Source: Mytilus galloprovincialis
Lineage: Eukaryota > Mollusca > Bivalvia > Mytilida > Mytilidae
Assembly: GCF_965363235.1 (NCBI RefSeq)
Contig: NC_134841.1
Coordinates: 59,231,078-59,295,077 of the forward strand
Reading direction: 5' to 3'
Length of the DNA: 64,000 bases
Shown: positions 44,160 to 55,290 of the stretch, piece by piece
Numbering within the stretch: position 1 is the stretch's first letter
Layout: each line of letters begins with the position of its first letter
Notes under the pieces: model-generated
What the model was told of the DNA's origin: nothing
Databases searched by the model: none
Seen by the model: the letters and a program-made list of their open reading frames with translations, nothing else
Program-made: the position numbers and the translations under genes

Positions 44160-46306
44160 GGACACAGTTATTTGGTGAAATGGGATGGTTATCACATTTC
44201 GGAGTCGACGTGGGAACCAGCAATACATTTACCAGATACAATACTGCAGACATTTGAGTGTCCGAACATCAGCAGTGATCGGCTCCAGTATGCATCATTC
44301 AATTTGGAAAAAGCCGTTCAACAGCGACTTTATTCTACTGGGAACAGGATTGTTTTAGATTTTGATACTGACGTCTACAGATTTTGCTTCGGTGTCGAGT
44401 CAACCCAGATTCTTTATAAAGCAGACTTTTTAAAGCTTCCTATGTCGACTGCCTGGTATTACAAACTAAAGAAAAACGGAAGGGGCAGTAAACTGTCTTT
44501 CCCAGTTAGGATACACTTTGGTTTGCAGAATCTTATGGCCTTGTCCCACAATATATTAAGTTACAGAGCTCCATTGGGGAGGCTTTTAAAGTTGATTTTC
44601 AACCTACTGATTACAATAAGTCTTCATTTCAAGATTTACCAGATAAAGAAAAACAAAAAATTAAGGATTTGTTGTTTATTTTAGAAAAATTTAATGTAAG
44701 CGAAAGCGCTTACAGAGAACTTACTTTATATTGTGATGGGTTACTACGAAAATATTTGATTTCCCAGTGTCGAGATGATATTAACCATTTATATCATTTT
44801 GAGAGAACTCCTGGCAATATCCCTGGTGCATATATTAGCTTAGAAAACGAAATCATTAAATATGTAAAATATCAGGATACAGAGGAAACTGATAAGCTAC
44901 AAATTAAAATTTCGGGGGATGGGTCAAGAGTTAGCAGGATTTCCAACTTTGTCGTGTTCTCTTTTTCTGTTATAACAGATGGTTTAACTCTCTCTTCAAA
45001 AGATCAAAATGTTTTTTGCATTGTTAATTGCAAAGAAGATTATGATAGTTTGAAAAAGTCATGTAAGCCCATATTTGAGGAAATTAATTCTCTGTACAAG
45101 AGGGGAACCATAGAAGTTGACGGGAGAAAAATTAATTTGAAAATTTTGTTGGGTGGCGACATGAAATTTTTACAAATTTTGCTTGGCCTAGGGAGTTCAC
45201 TTTGCAATTACTCCTGTCCTTGGTGTAGAATCCATAAAGGTGAGAGAGAGGACATGGCAAAGCCTTGGGACTTTTATCATGGCAATAACATGAATAGAAC
45301 AGCACAGAACCTGGAAGAAGATGTTGTACGTAATCATTACGGTGTTCGTGCTCAACCTTTGATCATGATTGAGCCTGAGCATATTATAATTGATGAGCTT
45401 CATCTTCTTCTCCGAATTTGCGACAAACTGTTGTCTTACTTGATAAAAGATACGAAAACGCTTGATGACAAAAATGTCATTCATGGGGAGAAGACAGATT
45501 TTCTACATCAGCTTGTTGTCAAGATAAGAGAGTGCGGTGTTTCTTTCTCGGTATGGACTAAAAAGGGAACTCAAGGTGAAGTGGAGTGGTCTTCATTGAC
45601 GGGTTCAGACTATAAGAGACTATTGGAAAATCTTCCCTCAAAATTGTGTTTTCTGATCCACCACGATACACATGATCTTACAGTTGAACTTTGAAATTCT
45701 TTTCTGAAACTTTACCGTTTTTTAACTGTAGAAGTTCACCAGTTTTCCAACATTTGGGATGTCTTTGAAAAATGTAAGGAGTGGGTCAGATCTTATTTGA
45801 ATTTAGGTACACTTGAAAGGAGGGGTTTCGACAGCGTTACCCCTTATATGCATTGTCTTGTATACCATGTTCCATTCCTTACACAGAAATACGGAAGACT
45901 GGTGAAATTCAGCGGTCAAGGAGTTGAAAAAATCAACGATGATATTAAAAAGATCCATCACTCTAAGACGAACAAATGGGATGCAACCCTTGACGCCCTT
46001 CAAGTTCGCAAACGCATAGAACATTTGACATCAGAGAATTGCGAACGCGAGAAAAGAGATTACAAAAAAACATCAGATACATATTGGAATGACGAAATTT
46101 TTCAGCAGAGATCCGCCAAAAAGAAAAAAATAGTCGAAGAAATGGCAATTGTGGCAAACAAATATGTGGAATCTAATACCGTCTCAGTTTCTGACGTAGA
46201 CAATCTGTCTCTAGACGAGATAAGAGAAGAGCTAAAAAAATTAGGGTCGAAAACCAGGTTGAGAAACAGGGATAAATTGTTAGTCCTCTTAAAGAGTATG
46301 AGATAG
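44160..46306 (+). pseudogene. Chromodomain + RAG1-like DDE core + SAP-like tail, transposase-derived
   Basis: After the acceptor the exon reads YLVKWDGYHISESTWEP, the second half of a chromodomain. One frameshift near 44520 leads into the long frame (44669-45694, continuing after an in-frame TGA at 45692-45694 to 46306). Candidate catalytic acids: D in SGDGSR (codon 44918), D in LGGDMKFL (codon 45158), E in GQGVEKIN (codon 45926). Between them lie a zinc-like pair CPWC with H (about 45212-45235), PEHIIIDELHLLLRICD and YMHCLVYHVPF. Order and spacing resemble the RAG1/Transib fold; this is my alignment by eye. The end, LSLDEIREELKKLG with LRNRDKLLVLL, looks like a SAP DNA-binding motif. Likely job: chromatin-targeted DNA transposition. 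Kyakuja-Dileera-Zisupton or another RNase H-fold family remains possible. An AATAAA lies at 46759. Confidence 0.65.
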
Positions 46307-46790
46307 ACGGTTTCTTCGTTGCTACTTTCTGCTTCCTCGTGTCAGGAGCCGATTCACAGTCGGTAGTCAAAAGTAGCACGAAGTCACTGTATAATGATTT
46401 TCTAGATTCCGGTGCTGATGGTCTTAATGTATATATGCCTACTGAGTGGTAACCCTTAAATGAACAAGTATTTGATTTTTTTTAGGAGGGGTGATTACGG
46501 GTTCGAAATTTTTAGAGACAGTTTATTTTTTCACTTCCTTGACGGGATCTTGAATTTTGATTCTGTTTATTGTGGGTCCTTACCCATTGTTTGTTAACGA
46601 AATCCGTCTCATTATGATGCCTTAATTTTTATTTGATTACTTTCTAGTGTGCTTTCTACCCGCATGTAGTGTAAAAATGAATTGTATGTTTTATAACAAA
46701 TTGTGGTGTATACATAATGTAATATTTATTTTTGTACCTGAATGGATTGAAGATTTGAAAATAAAAATCAATTCATAATATAGTTGTATT
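46307..46790 (+). other. 3' untranslated region of the transposase-like gene
   Basis: Non-coding stretch ending with AATAAA at 46759-46764. A presence of its own 3' signal is consistent with a gene-like last exon. I see no inverted terminal repeat here that would mark the end of a transposon. Confidence 0.45.
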
Positions 46791-46887
46791 GTGTTTTTTT
46801 TTTTGTGTTTTTTTTAGGTTTAGGTGAGGTTTCCGACTCAAGCTTTCACCACTCGATAATTTCTTTAATTGTGTATACCAGTAGATA

Positions 46888-47148
46888 TAAGAACTGTGGT
46901 ATGAGTGCCAATGAGACAACTCTCCATCAAAGTCACAATTTGTAAAAGAAAAACCATTATAGGTCAAAGAACGGTCTTCAACACGGAGCTTTGGCTCACA
47001 CCGAACAGCAAGTTATAAAGGGCACCAAAAATGACTAGTGTAAAACCATTCAAACGGGAAAACCATGCAAAGGTCTATATAAAAAATGAGAAACACTTAT
47101 GAACCACATCAACAAACGACAACTACTGAACATCAGGTTCTGACTTAT
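46888..47148 (-). repeat. GATGTGGTAT-family dispersed repeat, minus orientation
   Basis: Reads ctgtggtatgagtgccaatg, agacaactctccatc, aaccattataggtcaaag, cggtcttcaacacggagc, aagggcaccaaaaatgac and ends ctactgaacatcaggttctg. It is one of the better-preserved copies in the window and shows the full order of conserved words. Confidence 0.8.
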
Positions 47149-47569
47149 ACACTTATACGTTTTAAGATCAATGATATTTTATTAGGATTTATAAAGTTTT
47201 TTGAATTAAAAAGATATTTCAACTCTGTGTTCATTGAAAAAATCCATTGACGAATATATACCCCACTCAATGTTTTACATGGTTGTTAAAATTATTAACA
47301 AGTATAGTTGGACACATGCTGACATAGATATTGATACAAATATTCCCACAGAGAAATTTATCGCACGCCGCAGCGGGGCGTCTTTATACATACTTGTATC
47401 ACACAATCCAAGTGCGAAGTGTACTATCTAATGTTATCAGAACAATACATGGCAGATAATTAAAATAATGCGAGATAACTCGTACTTTCCTCTACTGAGG
47501 AGAATAGTTGGCCATGAGGAGCTTCAATTGAAATTAACAATTTCGGTTACGGACAAACGTTTACAAAAC
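47149..47569. other. Spacer, nothing recognised
   Basis: A plus-strand ORF of 65 codons (47234-47431) shows no similarity to the Penelope protein that begins just after, and I do not call it. Confidence 0.4.
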
Positions 47570-48100
47570 AATACATTTCAGGTTCCCAGGATAATTTGCC
47601 ATTTATATAAATCAAACAACACTCCAGCAGCACCCGCATATCAAGTACATATCGTATATATCTCCCAGTTGGTACGATATTCTAGACTGGCATTTCCTAT
47701 CATGAATCCGTTGATAGAGGGTTGCTGCTTACAAAATAGCTATTGGTCTATAATTTCAAGTGATAAAAGTCGAAAATATTACGACCATCATCACGAGTCG
47801 CTTGATTGTTATAAAATATCTGTTTATGAAGACTACAATGTTCAAATTGTCGTTACTATAAATTGCCTCTTTTCCTCCTGTATAACATCAGAAAAATAGA
47901 TTTTTCACCGAGGGTAAACCGAGAAGAATGAGGGGTTTCATATGTGAGGTAGGATTTGCTAACACTACCGGAGCATCTGCTATCAATCTTTTGTTTTTGG
48001 TGGTTGCTACTGTTGTTTGTGTTTTGTTTTTGCCATTATGTCACTTTAACACCGACATAGGAATCTAAATATCCCTTTGGTATCATCCCTTTATCGTCTT
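47570..48100 (+). pseudogene. Penelope-like fragment C (last part of the protein plus 3' tail)
   Basis: The frame 47468-47899 contains TPAAPAYQ and YISQLVRYSRL, then HHHESLDCYKISV, diverged forms of the last 80 residues of copy A (LAAPAYGVYISQLIRYSRA, HHELVDRYGITV). The following DNA has the 3' tail words gaggtaggatttgct, ccggagcatctgc and ccctttggtatcatccct. It is a 5'-truncated, older copy than A and B. Confidence 0.75.
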
Positions 48101-48112
48101 CAGTGATATCCA

Positions 48113-48386
48113 TTTACAGCTGATTTCATTGAGTGTGAAGCCAAAGGTTAAATCTTTGGTTAGCTTGCTTGTAAGCTGAACCGTGATGCCATTGTTAGTT
48201 CAGGTAAACTACCCATTTTTAAGAGTAGACAAGTCCAGCAGATAACCAATCTATCTGTCCGTTGGACTAGGCTACTATAAAGGAGGGCAGTATACCTGAC
48301 CTAATAATGACTTCACCGTTCAGAAAACAAGAAAGCTAACCAAAGATATTACCTTTGGATACACACTCAATGAAATGGGCTGTAAA
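48113..48386. mobile_element. Foldback element with about 95-bp inverted arms
   Basis: The left arm reads tttacagctgatttcattga, ccaaaggttaaatctttgg, ttagcttgcttg, ctgaaccgtgatg and tagttcaggta. The right arm is its complement with scattered differences, ending caatgaaatgggctgtaaa. 274 bp, no ORF. It sits shortly after Penelope fragment C. The ends start TTTACAGC; no clear target duplication. Confidence 0.85.
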
Positions 48387-48994
48387 CTATTTATGTACTA
48401 CTGGTAGTAGTTAAGTTATCTTTTTCTTTCGTAAGTTGGCTTGGTTTTTTGTAACATGCTACTTTATTCAAAAAATAATCCGAATCAAGTCACTAGTAGT
48501 AAGAATTCAACTGAATCATTTCAAGCAAACAGTGATGAACCAGGTTGCCAGAAATACAGATTTTTCATGAGAGGCATCAAGTGTATAACCAAACGAACTA
48601 AGAGTACAACCAGTTATACTAAACACTAAATGAATACAAATTTCATATATATTTATTAATCCTGTAACTACATTCATAAACGTTTCTATATCGGTTTTAA
48701 TTATATAAAGATTCAACACTAATGAAGTATTCTTAATTTCATATAACCTAAAACGTGTTCATGCATTCATTTAAATAGATTTATACGTCTAGGTCCCAGC
48801 ATTTCGATTCTTGCATTATTAATAACTCATTTTGTCTATAAACTTCACGTGTGTTACGTATGTAATTGCACTAAACCTAAGTATGAAATTATTCCGAGCA
48901 ACGCTCAACTTAACAATAAGGAAACGTGGTATGTTTGTCAATTCACTGAAGACCAAAGGAGATGGTTGAAGCTCTATTTTCGTACTATGAATTT
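48387..48994. other. Spacer, nothing recognised
   Basis: AT-rich DNA between the foldback element and the third hammerhead-type repeat. The 62-codon ORF at 48441-48629 and its minus-strand partner have no recognised content. Confidence 0.4.
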
Positions 48995-49165
48995 AAAGCT
49001 CTCAGCACTTCTGTGTTGACATGAATTATCATTTATATGGTCATAATTCTGATTTTTTTTTTTTATTAAAATCTTATTTATTCAAGCGTCATTGATGAGT
49101 CGTTTATGGACAAAAAGCGTGTCTTACGCAAATAAAAAAAATCAATCCTGGTATCTACGATTATT
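48995..49165 (+). ncRNA. Retrozyme-like repeat with degenerate hammerhead, copy 3
   Basis: Upstream words cagcacttctgtgttgacat and atatggtcataattctg, then TTGATGAGTCGTTTATGGAC at about 49092-49111 (CTGATGA with its first base changed, stem II GTC/GAC preserved), AAAAA in place of GAAAC, then gcgtgtc and aatcctggtatctacg. Two core changes make cleavage unlikely. Confidence 0.6.
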
Positions 49166-49439
49166 TTATTTTATATGTTATCTTATTAAACTTTGGCGTC
49201 GATAGTTTCTGAACAAAAGTAAATTTATTCAATAATGCACGTGCCATCCGTTATAAAACCAGAAGCAACAAATATGCTGCATCCCTAAATATTGTAGGGG
49301 TAAATTCGGTAAATACATAAACGTCATTAGGGACCGTCCATTTAAGACAATCTCTATCTATGGGTAAGAAAACTTGCAACATATTTTTCTAAACTCTTCG
49401 TTCATAAATTACAAAATCACTATGCAAATTAATATCAAA

Positions 49440-49690
49440 CAGGCTTAATGAAAAGTAAAATCACAAAAATACTGAACTCCGAGGAAAATTCAAAACGGAA
49501 AGTCCCTAATCAAATAACAAAATCAAATGATAAAACACATCAAACGAATGGACAACAACTGTCATATTCATGACTTGGTACAGGCATTATTAAATGTAGA
49601 AAATGGTGGATTGAACCTCTCACTTGTATGAAACCATACAAATGGCTTTATTATTAGCATCAAAACTATCTACTTTCAACTTTGCATAAT
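49440..49690 (+). repeat. Dispersed repeat AAAATCACAAAAATACTGAACT family, plus copy
   Basis: Reads gaaaagtaaaatcacaaaaa, tactgaactccgaggaaaat, aacggaaagtccctaatc, cttggtacaggcatt and gtagaaaatggtggattgaa. The same family is at 57985-58330 in the same orientation and, inverted, at 50395-50600. A frequent mussel repeat of unknown class. Confidence 0.75.
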
Positions 49691-50394
49691 GTTTACAATT
49701 GTATTATTTATAAGCCAGCAGTTTTCAAGTAGATTTGGTTCTTAAATATTAGCTTCATATTATTGATAAGGTAATAGTGAATATACTGGTACGAGTTACT
49801 TGATAAATGACAATTCATTAAAATTTGATTTGCAAAACAAATTATTATACATTCTACAATTTGATATATGATTGATTGAGTATTTTGCTAATTTATCTCA
49901 TTGCATCCAGACATAAACTAAACAATTTTACAGCATCTGTTTTTTTCTTAAATATGAAGTTACTGTAGCATTGTGATTTTTCTTATATTTGTCTGTAATT
50001 TTGAAATGTTCAAAAATTATATTGAAATAATATGTGCTAAGTTATGGTACTGTGGTCACGTGATATGCATGCTATGGCATAACTCGTTAGAACGGGTTTA
50101 ATCTGAAGAACAAAGCTCTATGGTTGATGCACTTTGATATTTGTAATTGCAAATGAAAGGAGATGCATGAGGATGAATTTAAATGAAATAACCGAAGACT
50201 AAAAGCTTGTGTAAAATGTGATCATTTATCAGCCACTGTACATAAATATCTATCCGCACATTAAAATAATTGTGTGAAGAATCCTAACGTTCCTGAGGAT
50301 TAAATAAAATGTCAACCATGCTTCGTCGTTCATAAATATGGAAAGTAAAAGTTGAAACTGAATTGTTGCAAGAATGGCTATATATTTTGCCCAA
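49691..50394. other. Spacer between two inverted repeat-family copies
   Basis: AT-rich, no ORF. It is bounded by copies of one repeat family in opposite orientation, so it may form the loop of a large inverted structure. Confidence 0.4.
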
Positions 50395-50600
50395 CCAACT
50401 TATAATTAACCATTAAAGTTTAACAAGGTTCAATCCACCGTTTTTTACAGAACAAATGCCTGTACCAAGCTTTAAGTTAGGAATAAGACCGTTTAAGTAA
50501 TTGGTTTGATGTGTTTGAGCTTTTGTTTTTGCCATTTGATCAGGGACTTTTTGTTTTGAATGTTCCTCAGAGTTTGATATTTTTGTTACTTTACTTCTTT
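50395..50600 (-). repeat. Dispersed repeat AAAATCACAAAAATACTGAACT family, minus copy
   Basis: Contains ggttcaatccaccgtttttt, acaaatgcctgtaccaagc, ttgccatttgatcaggg and tcctcagagtttgatat, the complement of the plus copy at 49440. The minus-strand ORF at 50413-50637 is a shadow of this repeat. Confidence 0.72.
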
Positions 50601-50765
50601 TTACAATACGCTTCAACGAATCAAAAACGTCGTACATTTATTAAACAGATTTTAATAAGAACATTAATTTGAAAAACAGTATTCCTGTTTGATATTCTCC
50701 GTCTGTATTTGCTTTCATCAGTAAAAAGTAAATCGTCGAGTCTACAACCTAAATAAGCAATTTGA

Positions 50766-51105
50766 AATGACATCATCCGCCCAGTAGCAAAACTACAATT
50801 GCATGAACTTACGAAGATCACCACTGGGTTGATGTCTCTGCTGGTGGACATTTTGTCCCCGAGGACATCATCCGCCCAGTAGCAAAACTACAATTGCATG
50901 AACTTACGAAGATCACCACTGGGTTGATGTCTCTGCTGGTGGACATTTTGTCCCCGAGGACATCATCCGCCCAGTAGCAAAACTACAATTGCATGAACTT
51001 ACGAAGATCACCACTGGGTTGATGTCTCTGCTGATGGACATTTTGTCCCCGAGGACATCATCCGCCCAGTAGCAAAACTACGATTGCATGAACTTACGAA
51101 GATCA
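50766..51105 (+). repeat. 95-bp tandem array at the 5' end of Penelope copy B
   Basis: Units at 50766, 50861, 50956 and a partial one at 51051 (period 95, read from gaggacatcatccgcccag). The units differ by only a few bases (for example ctgctggtgg against ctgctgatgg). The unit contains ccactgggttgatgtctctg, gctggtggacattttgtccc and catccgcccagtag, recognisable in hammerhead copy 1. The first Met codon of copy B lies in the last partial unit. Confidence 0.92.
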
Positions 51106-54050
51106 AACAGGAAACTGGCTCGGACGTCGCCCAGTATAAAAAGGTCCGAAACAGACGTCACCATGGACACGGTGTCGTCTGATATGGCAGGTGTCCCCTC
51201 ATCACCAGACATGACAAATATCTCTAATACTACTCATTCAGATCATCGTCCTAGTGACAATAGCAATATTACACATATACAGCCATGTTCAGTTCTCCTT
51301 AAAGACATTTTGGTTTTTGATGACACAGTACAACACTGTCGCATTTCAAAATGTGAGACCAAAGGCTGCAAAACATGTGCTATTTTAATTACAGATGCTG
51401 AATTCACTAGCAATTTGACTAAGAAGTCATATTTTACCAGAAGTTACGATGATCTGAATTGTAAATCGATAAATGTCGTCTACGGATTAGAGTGCAACCT
51501 TTGCGGATTGGTATACGTCGGTGAAACGAAAGGAAAGCTAAACAAACGTATGTGCGGTCATAGATCAGACATTAACATCAATGCTAACGACATTCTATAC
51601 CAGCATTTCAATCAGCCCGATCATTCCATCGTTTCTATGACAGTTCGCATTATCGAAAAGATATACCATAGCTCTAACAATCCTAATCTTTCAACGACTC
51701 TCCGTAGACAAAAAGAAGACTACTGGATTAGACAATTGGGAACTGCAACACCGTATGGCTGCAATGACAAAATTGATGGTATAGGTATTCTATCTAGTCC
51801 TTCGTGTAACTCGGTGAATGTGATGAATATTTTCAACTCGACTCCTCGACGTAGACGCAGTCATGGTCATCGTCATTATACATCACCTTCTCTGCATGAT
51901 GTCTCTATTAATGACTTGCTGTCATTCATACAATAGCTGTTAGGTATTCATCACATTCGCACGAAACTTTATTCATTACCCCTTTCAAAACTTCATTCTC
52001 TGTTCAATTTATGTTTGGAATCCACTGTTACAAACCCTCATTCAAACCAATACAAACTTCAAGCTATAATTTCGGATATTGTAAGTCACAGACTTTTCAA
52101 GCCAGTTCGCATTGGAAAAGATGAAAAAGAGAAAAGATCTTTTCTAAATCTTTTCTTTGCCAACAAAGGTCTCGATGGCGTCAACCTAGGCAATATCCTT
52201 CATCATAAATTAGTTCAATCGAAAATACCTCCTTATTTTAAAGACCAGTCTGTACCAATAATTTCTTATACCTATACCAAACCTATTTCAACTAAAATTT
52301 TCAATTACAAACGCGTTTTGCAGAATCTCGATATTGACGACTTCAAGTCTAAACCTCCTGATTGCACTTGTGCTAGTTCCCAATTCATATATAATCCTGC
52401 TGGCCACGTTATTACCGGTGACCTTAACATTGTTAATAACACTTCTCTACGAAATGTGTTATCGAAAGGTCCGAAATATCGTGAACCTAAATCCATCAAT
52501 TGGAAATACAACTTTAAAATTTTGATGGACTCAGTCGAGGATTATGCCAGGCAATGGGCTAAACGTGAAAAGGAAGACGTAGACACTCTATCCGAATGGA
52601 TTAAGGCAGTGAGGTCGTTAATACAAATCAGAATCAAGAAACTGAATGGGTCCATCAATGCCCATGCTACGTCAATCTTTAAAGACCCAAATGTTGCTAA
52701 ACACTTATCCGACATCCATGATAAATATGTTGTTGTCCCCGCAGACAAAGCCCCAAATAACATCGTTTTTGTCTGTAAAAGTCACTACATTAATTGCTTG
52801 ATAAACGAATTAGGTATAGACAATTCACTTGGAAACTCAACATATACCCTCACGACACTTACCAAAGAGGAAATCCTGGATAATCATAGGTCTGTTCTTT
52901 GTTCCTTTGGTATTTCAACCAAAGATGAAGAACTGGATGTTCCATCACTGTATTGGATACCTAAACTACATAAGTGTCCTTACAAACAACGGTATACTGC
53001 TGGATCTTCCAAGTGCTCCACGAAACCTCTTTCTAAATTATTAACATCTATTTTATCAGCAATCAAAGACGGGCTTCAAAGTTATTGTGAAACTGCCTAT
53101 TCTAGAGGTGGCGTGAATCAGATGTGGATACTTAAAAATTCCAACGATCTTTTAGAGTACATACAATCTAACTCTCTTTCATCTTGTAACTGTATTAAAA
53201 CATTTGACTTTTCTACTCTTTACACAAGTATTCCACATTCCAAACTAAAAGACAAATTGAAAGAGTTGGTATTACTTTGCTTCATAAAAAAGAAATACAA
53301 GTATCTTGTCTTAGGGAGGGATAAATCATACTTTGTAAAGAATCACTCTGATTCAAACAAAAAATTCTCTGAAACCGATATTATCAAGATGCTTGATTTC
53401 TTGATTGACAACATATTTGTAACGTTCGGAGGACGTGTTTTTCAACAGACTGTCGGCATCCCAATGGGAACAAACTGTGCCCCTCTACTTGCCGACTTGT
53501 TTCTTTATTATTATGAGGCTGACTTCATGCAGGAACTTCTTAGGAAGAAAGATAAGAAGTTAGCAATATCCTTTAACTCTACTTTCCGCTATATAGATGA
53601 AGTTCTTTCACTAAACAATTCAAAATTTGGTGACTATGTGGAACGCATCTATCCCATCGAATTAGAGATAAAGGATACTACAGATACAGTTAAGTCGGCT
53701 TCATATCTTGACTTACATCTAGAAATTGACAATGAGGGTCGGTTGAAAACAAAACTTTACGACAAAAGAGATAATTTCAGCTTTCCAATTTTCTTAGTAG
53801 CAACATTCCAGCAGCACCTGCATACGGGGTATATATCTCCCAATTGATACGATATTCCCGTGCTTGCATTTCCTATCATGATTTTCTTGATAGAGGGTTA
53901 CTGCTCACAAGGAAGCTATTAAACCAAGAGTTCCAAATGGTGAAGTTGAAATCATCCCTTCGTAAATTTTACGGACGCCATCACGAGTTGGTTGACCGTT
54001 ATGGAATAACCGTTTCACAAATGATATCGGATATGTTCCTTACGTCGTAA
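51088..54050 (+). pseudogene. GIY-YIG / reverse transcriptase of Penelope-like copy B, disrupted
   Basis: Starts at ATG 51088. Residues 1-80 are a Ser/Thr-rich leader absent from copy A. A cysteine cluster follows (C84, C89, C94, C97: HCRISKCETKGCKTC), then VVY at 130-132 and YVG at 143-145 of the GIY-YIG fold. A TAG at 51934-51936 interrupts the frame (copy A has lysine), which resumes in the same frame (52015-53847). The catalytic YIDD is YIDE here (codon 53599-53601). Four residues are missing after CFIKK relative to A. A deletion of about 13 bp near 53792 shifts the frame; the end is read at 53844-54050 (RYSRACISYHDFLDR ... SQMISDMFLTS). The N-terminal cysteine cluster probably binds zinc and nucleic acid. 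Confidence 0.87.
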
Positions 54051-54354
54051 CTACAATCCCCTTCCCTTTCATGAATGTGACCTACCGAATTAGACTATTT
54101 ACCGGATTTGTAATCACATAAGCAACACGACGGGTGCCACATGTGGAGCAGGATCTGCTTACCCTTCCGGAGCACCTGAGATCACCCCTAGTTTTTGGTG
54201 GGGTTCGTGTTGTTTATTCTTTAGTTTTCTATGTTGTGTCATGTGTACTATTGTTTTTCTGTTTTTTCTTTTTCATTTTTAGCCATGGCGTTGTCAGTTT
54301 ATTTTAGATTTATGAGTTTGACTGTCCCTTTGGTATCTTTCGTCCCTCTTTTTT

Positions 54355-55029
54355 TAACTATCTTTCCGTCATTTCTTGTGCTCTCTGAATATAGAAATGA
54401 ACTGTCTAAATCTATATATTTTTTTAAATATGACTAACTGTACAGGACAACCAGGGTACCAGAAAATATTTTTTTTGTTAGTCATCAGGTGTAATTTTTT
54501 ATAGTGTGAATTCACATTACTATAAGACGTGTCACGGTACTTTTCTATCCCAAATTCATGTATTTGGTTTTGATGTTATATTTGTTATTCCTGTGTGTGT
54601 TACATTTAAATATTGTGTCGTTGTTCGCATCTTATATTTAATGCGTTCCCTCAGTTTTGGTTTGTTACCCCGATATTATTTTTTGTCCATAGATTTACGA
54701 GTTTTGAACAGCGGTATACCACTGTTGCCTTTATGTATACTTAAAATAATGAATACTAGATAAATACAAATTTCATATATTTATTAACCCTGTAACTTCA
54801 TTCGTAAACGTCAGAATATCAGTTACATGTCCTATATAGACTTAAACTAAACGAACTAGGCTTGGTTCTTTTGACTGAGATAGTCTAAATATTGTTAGTG
54901 TTTCCAGTTCATATTATAGATAATATAGAATAATCACGTATTTGATTTCTACATGACAGTGACTGGTATTATTTACTAATACATTATTTTGTTTATTTCA
55001 TTAAAGGTTTTGAACAGATACTAATCCCT
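54355..55029. other. Spacer with old repeat remnants
   Basis: No gene. Around 54500-54760 the DNA (gtgtcacggtacttttctatcc, acgagttttgaacagcggtat) looks like a frequent mussel repeat whose class I do not know. ORFs here are short and without content. Confidence 0.4.
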
Positions 55030-55290
55030 TTCCACTTTGCGGATGCGAGTGCTGCCTTGTAGCGGCATTCGCCTGCTCTTTTTCGAAATCTACAAGGGTG
55101 TCTTTAACGTGCAAGATATATGGCTTCCTCTTAACACGGGTCAGCCATTTATCATCCCCGTCCGACGGACTATCATCGTTTCCTCAAGACCATACTCGCA
55201 AATGGTGTCAAGGGAGAGTCGAAAATTAAGTCCCTGAAATTTTCATCCTAGACGGGAATCGAACCAGTAAGGAGTTTTGTATATCACAGG
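55030..55290 (-). repeat. Possible SINE-like repeat with a B-box-like motif
   Basis: The segment from ctttgcggatgcgagtgctg to gggaatcgaaccagtaagg has higher GC than its surroundings. On the minus strand ggttcgattcccgtc resembles the B box of tRNA-derived promoters (GGTTCGANNCC), and aacgtgcaagatatatgg with gtccgacggactatcatcg recalls a widespread aquatic invertebrate repeat. No clear A box or poly-A tail was found, so SINE status is a guess. The 66-codon plus-strand ORF is not accepted. Confidence 0.4.

Larger units (their letters stand above)
50766..54354 (+). mobile_element. Penelope-like retroelement copy B (N-terminal GIY-YIG type), longer copy
   Basis: Plus-strand copy with the 95-bp array, the complete N-terminus, GIY-YIG domain, RT and a 3' tail ending at cgtccctctttttt (about 54354). 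It is closely similar to copy A throughout their common part. The two copies are in opposite orientation, about 18 kb apart. The protein region is broken by one stop, two deletions and a changed catalytic residue, so B is inactive although its 5' end is better preserved. Confidence 0.88.

Noticed and set aside
50820..51060. A hammerhead ribozyme in the 95-bp array (ctgatggacattttgtcc)
   Set aside because: A stem-loop is present, but the CTGATGA box is incomplete and no GAAA follows the stem, so it lacks the core.
55240..55290. A tRNA gene around ggttcgattcccgtc on the minus strand
   Set aside because: Only a B-box-like word is present. I could not form an acceptor stem or anticodon arm.
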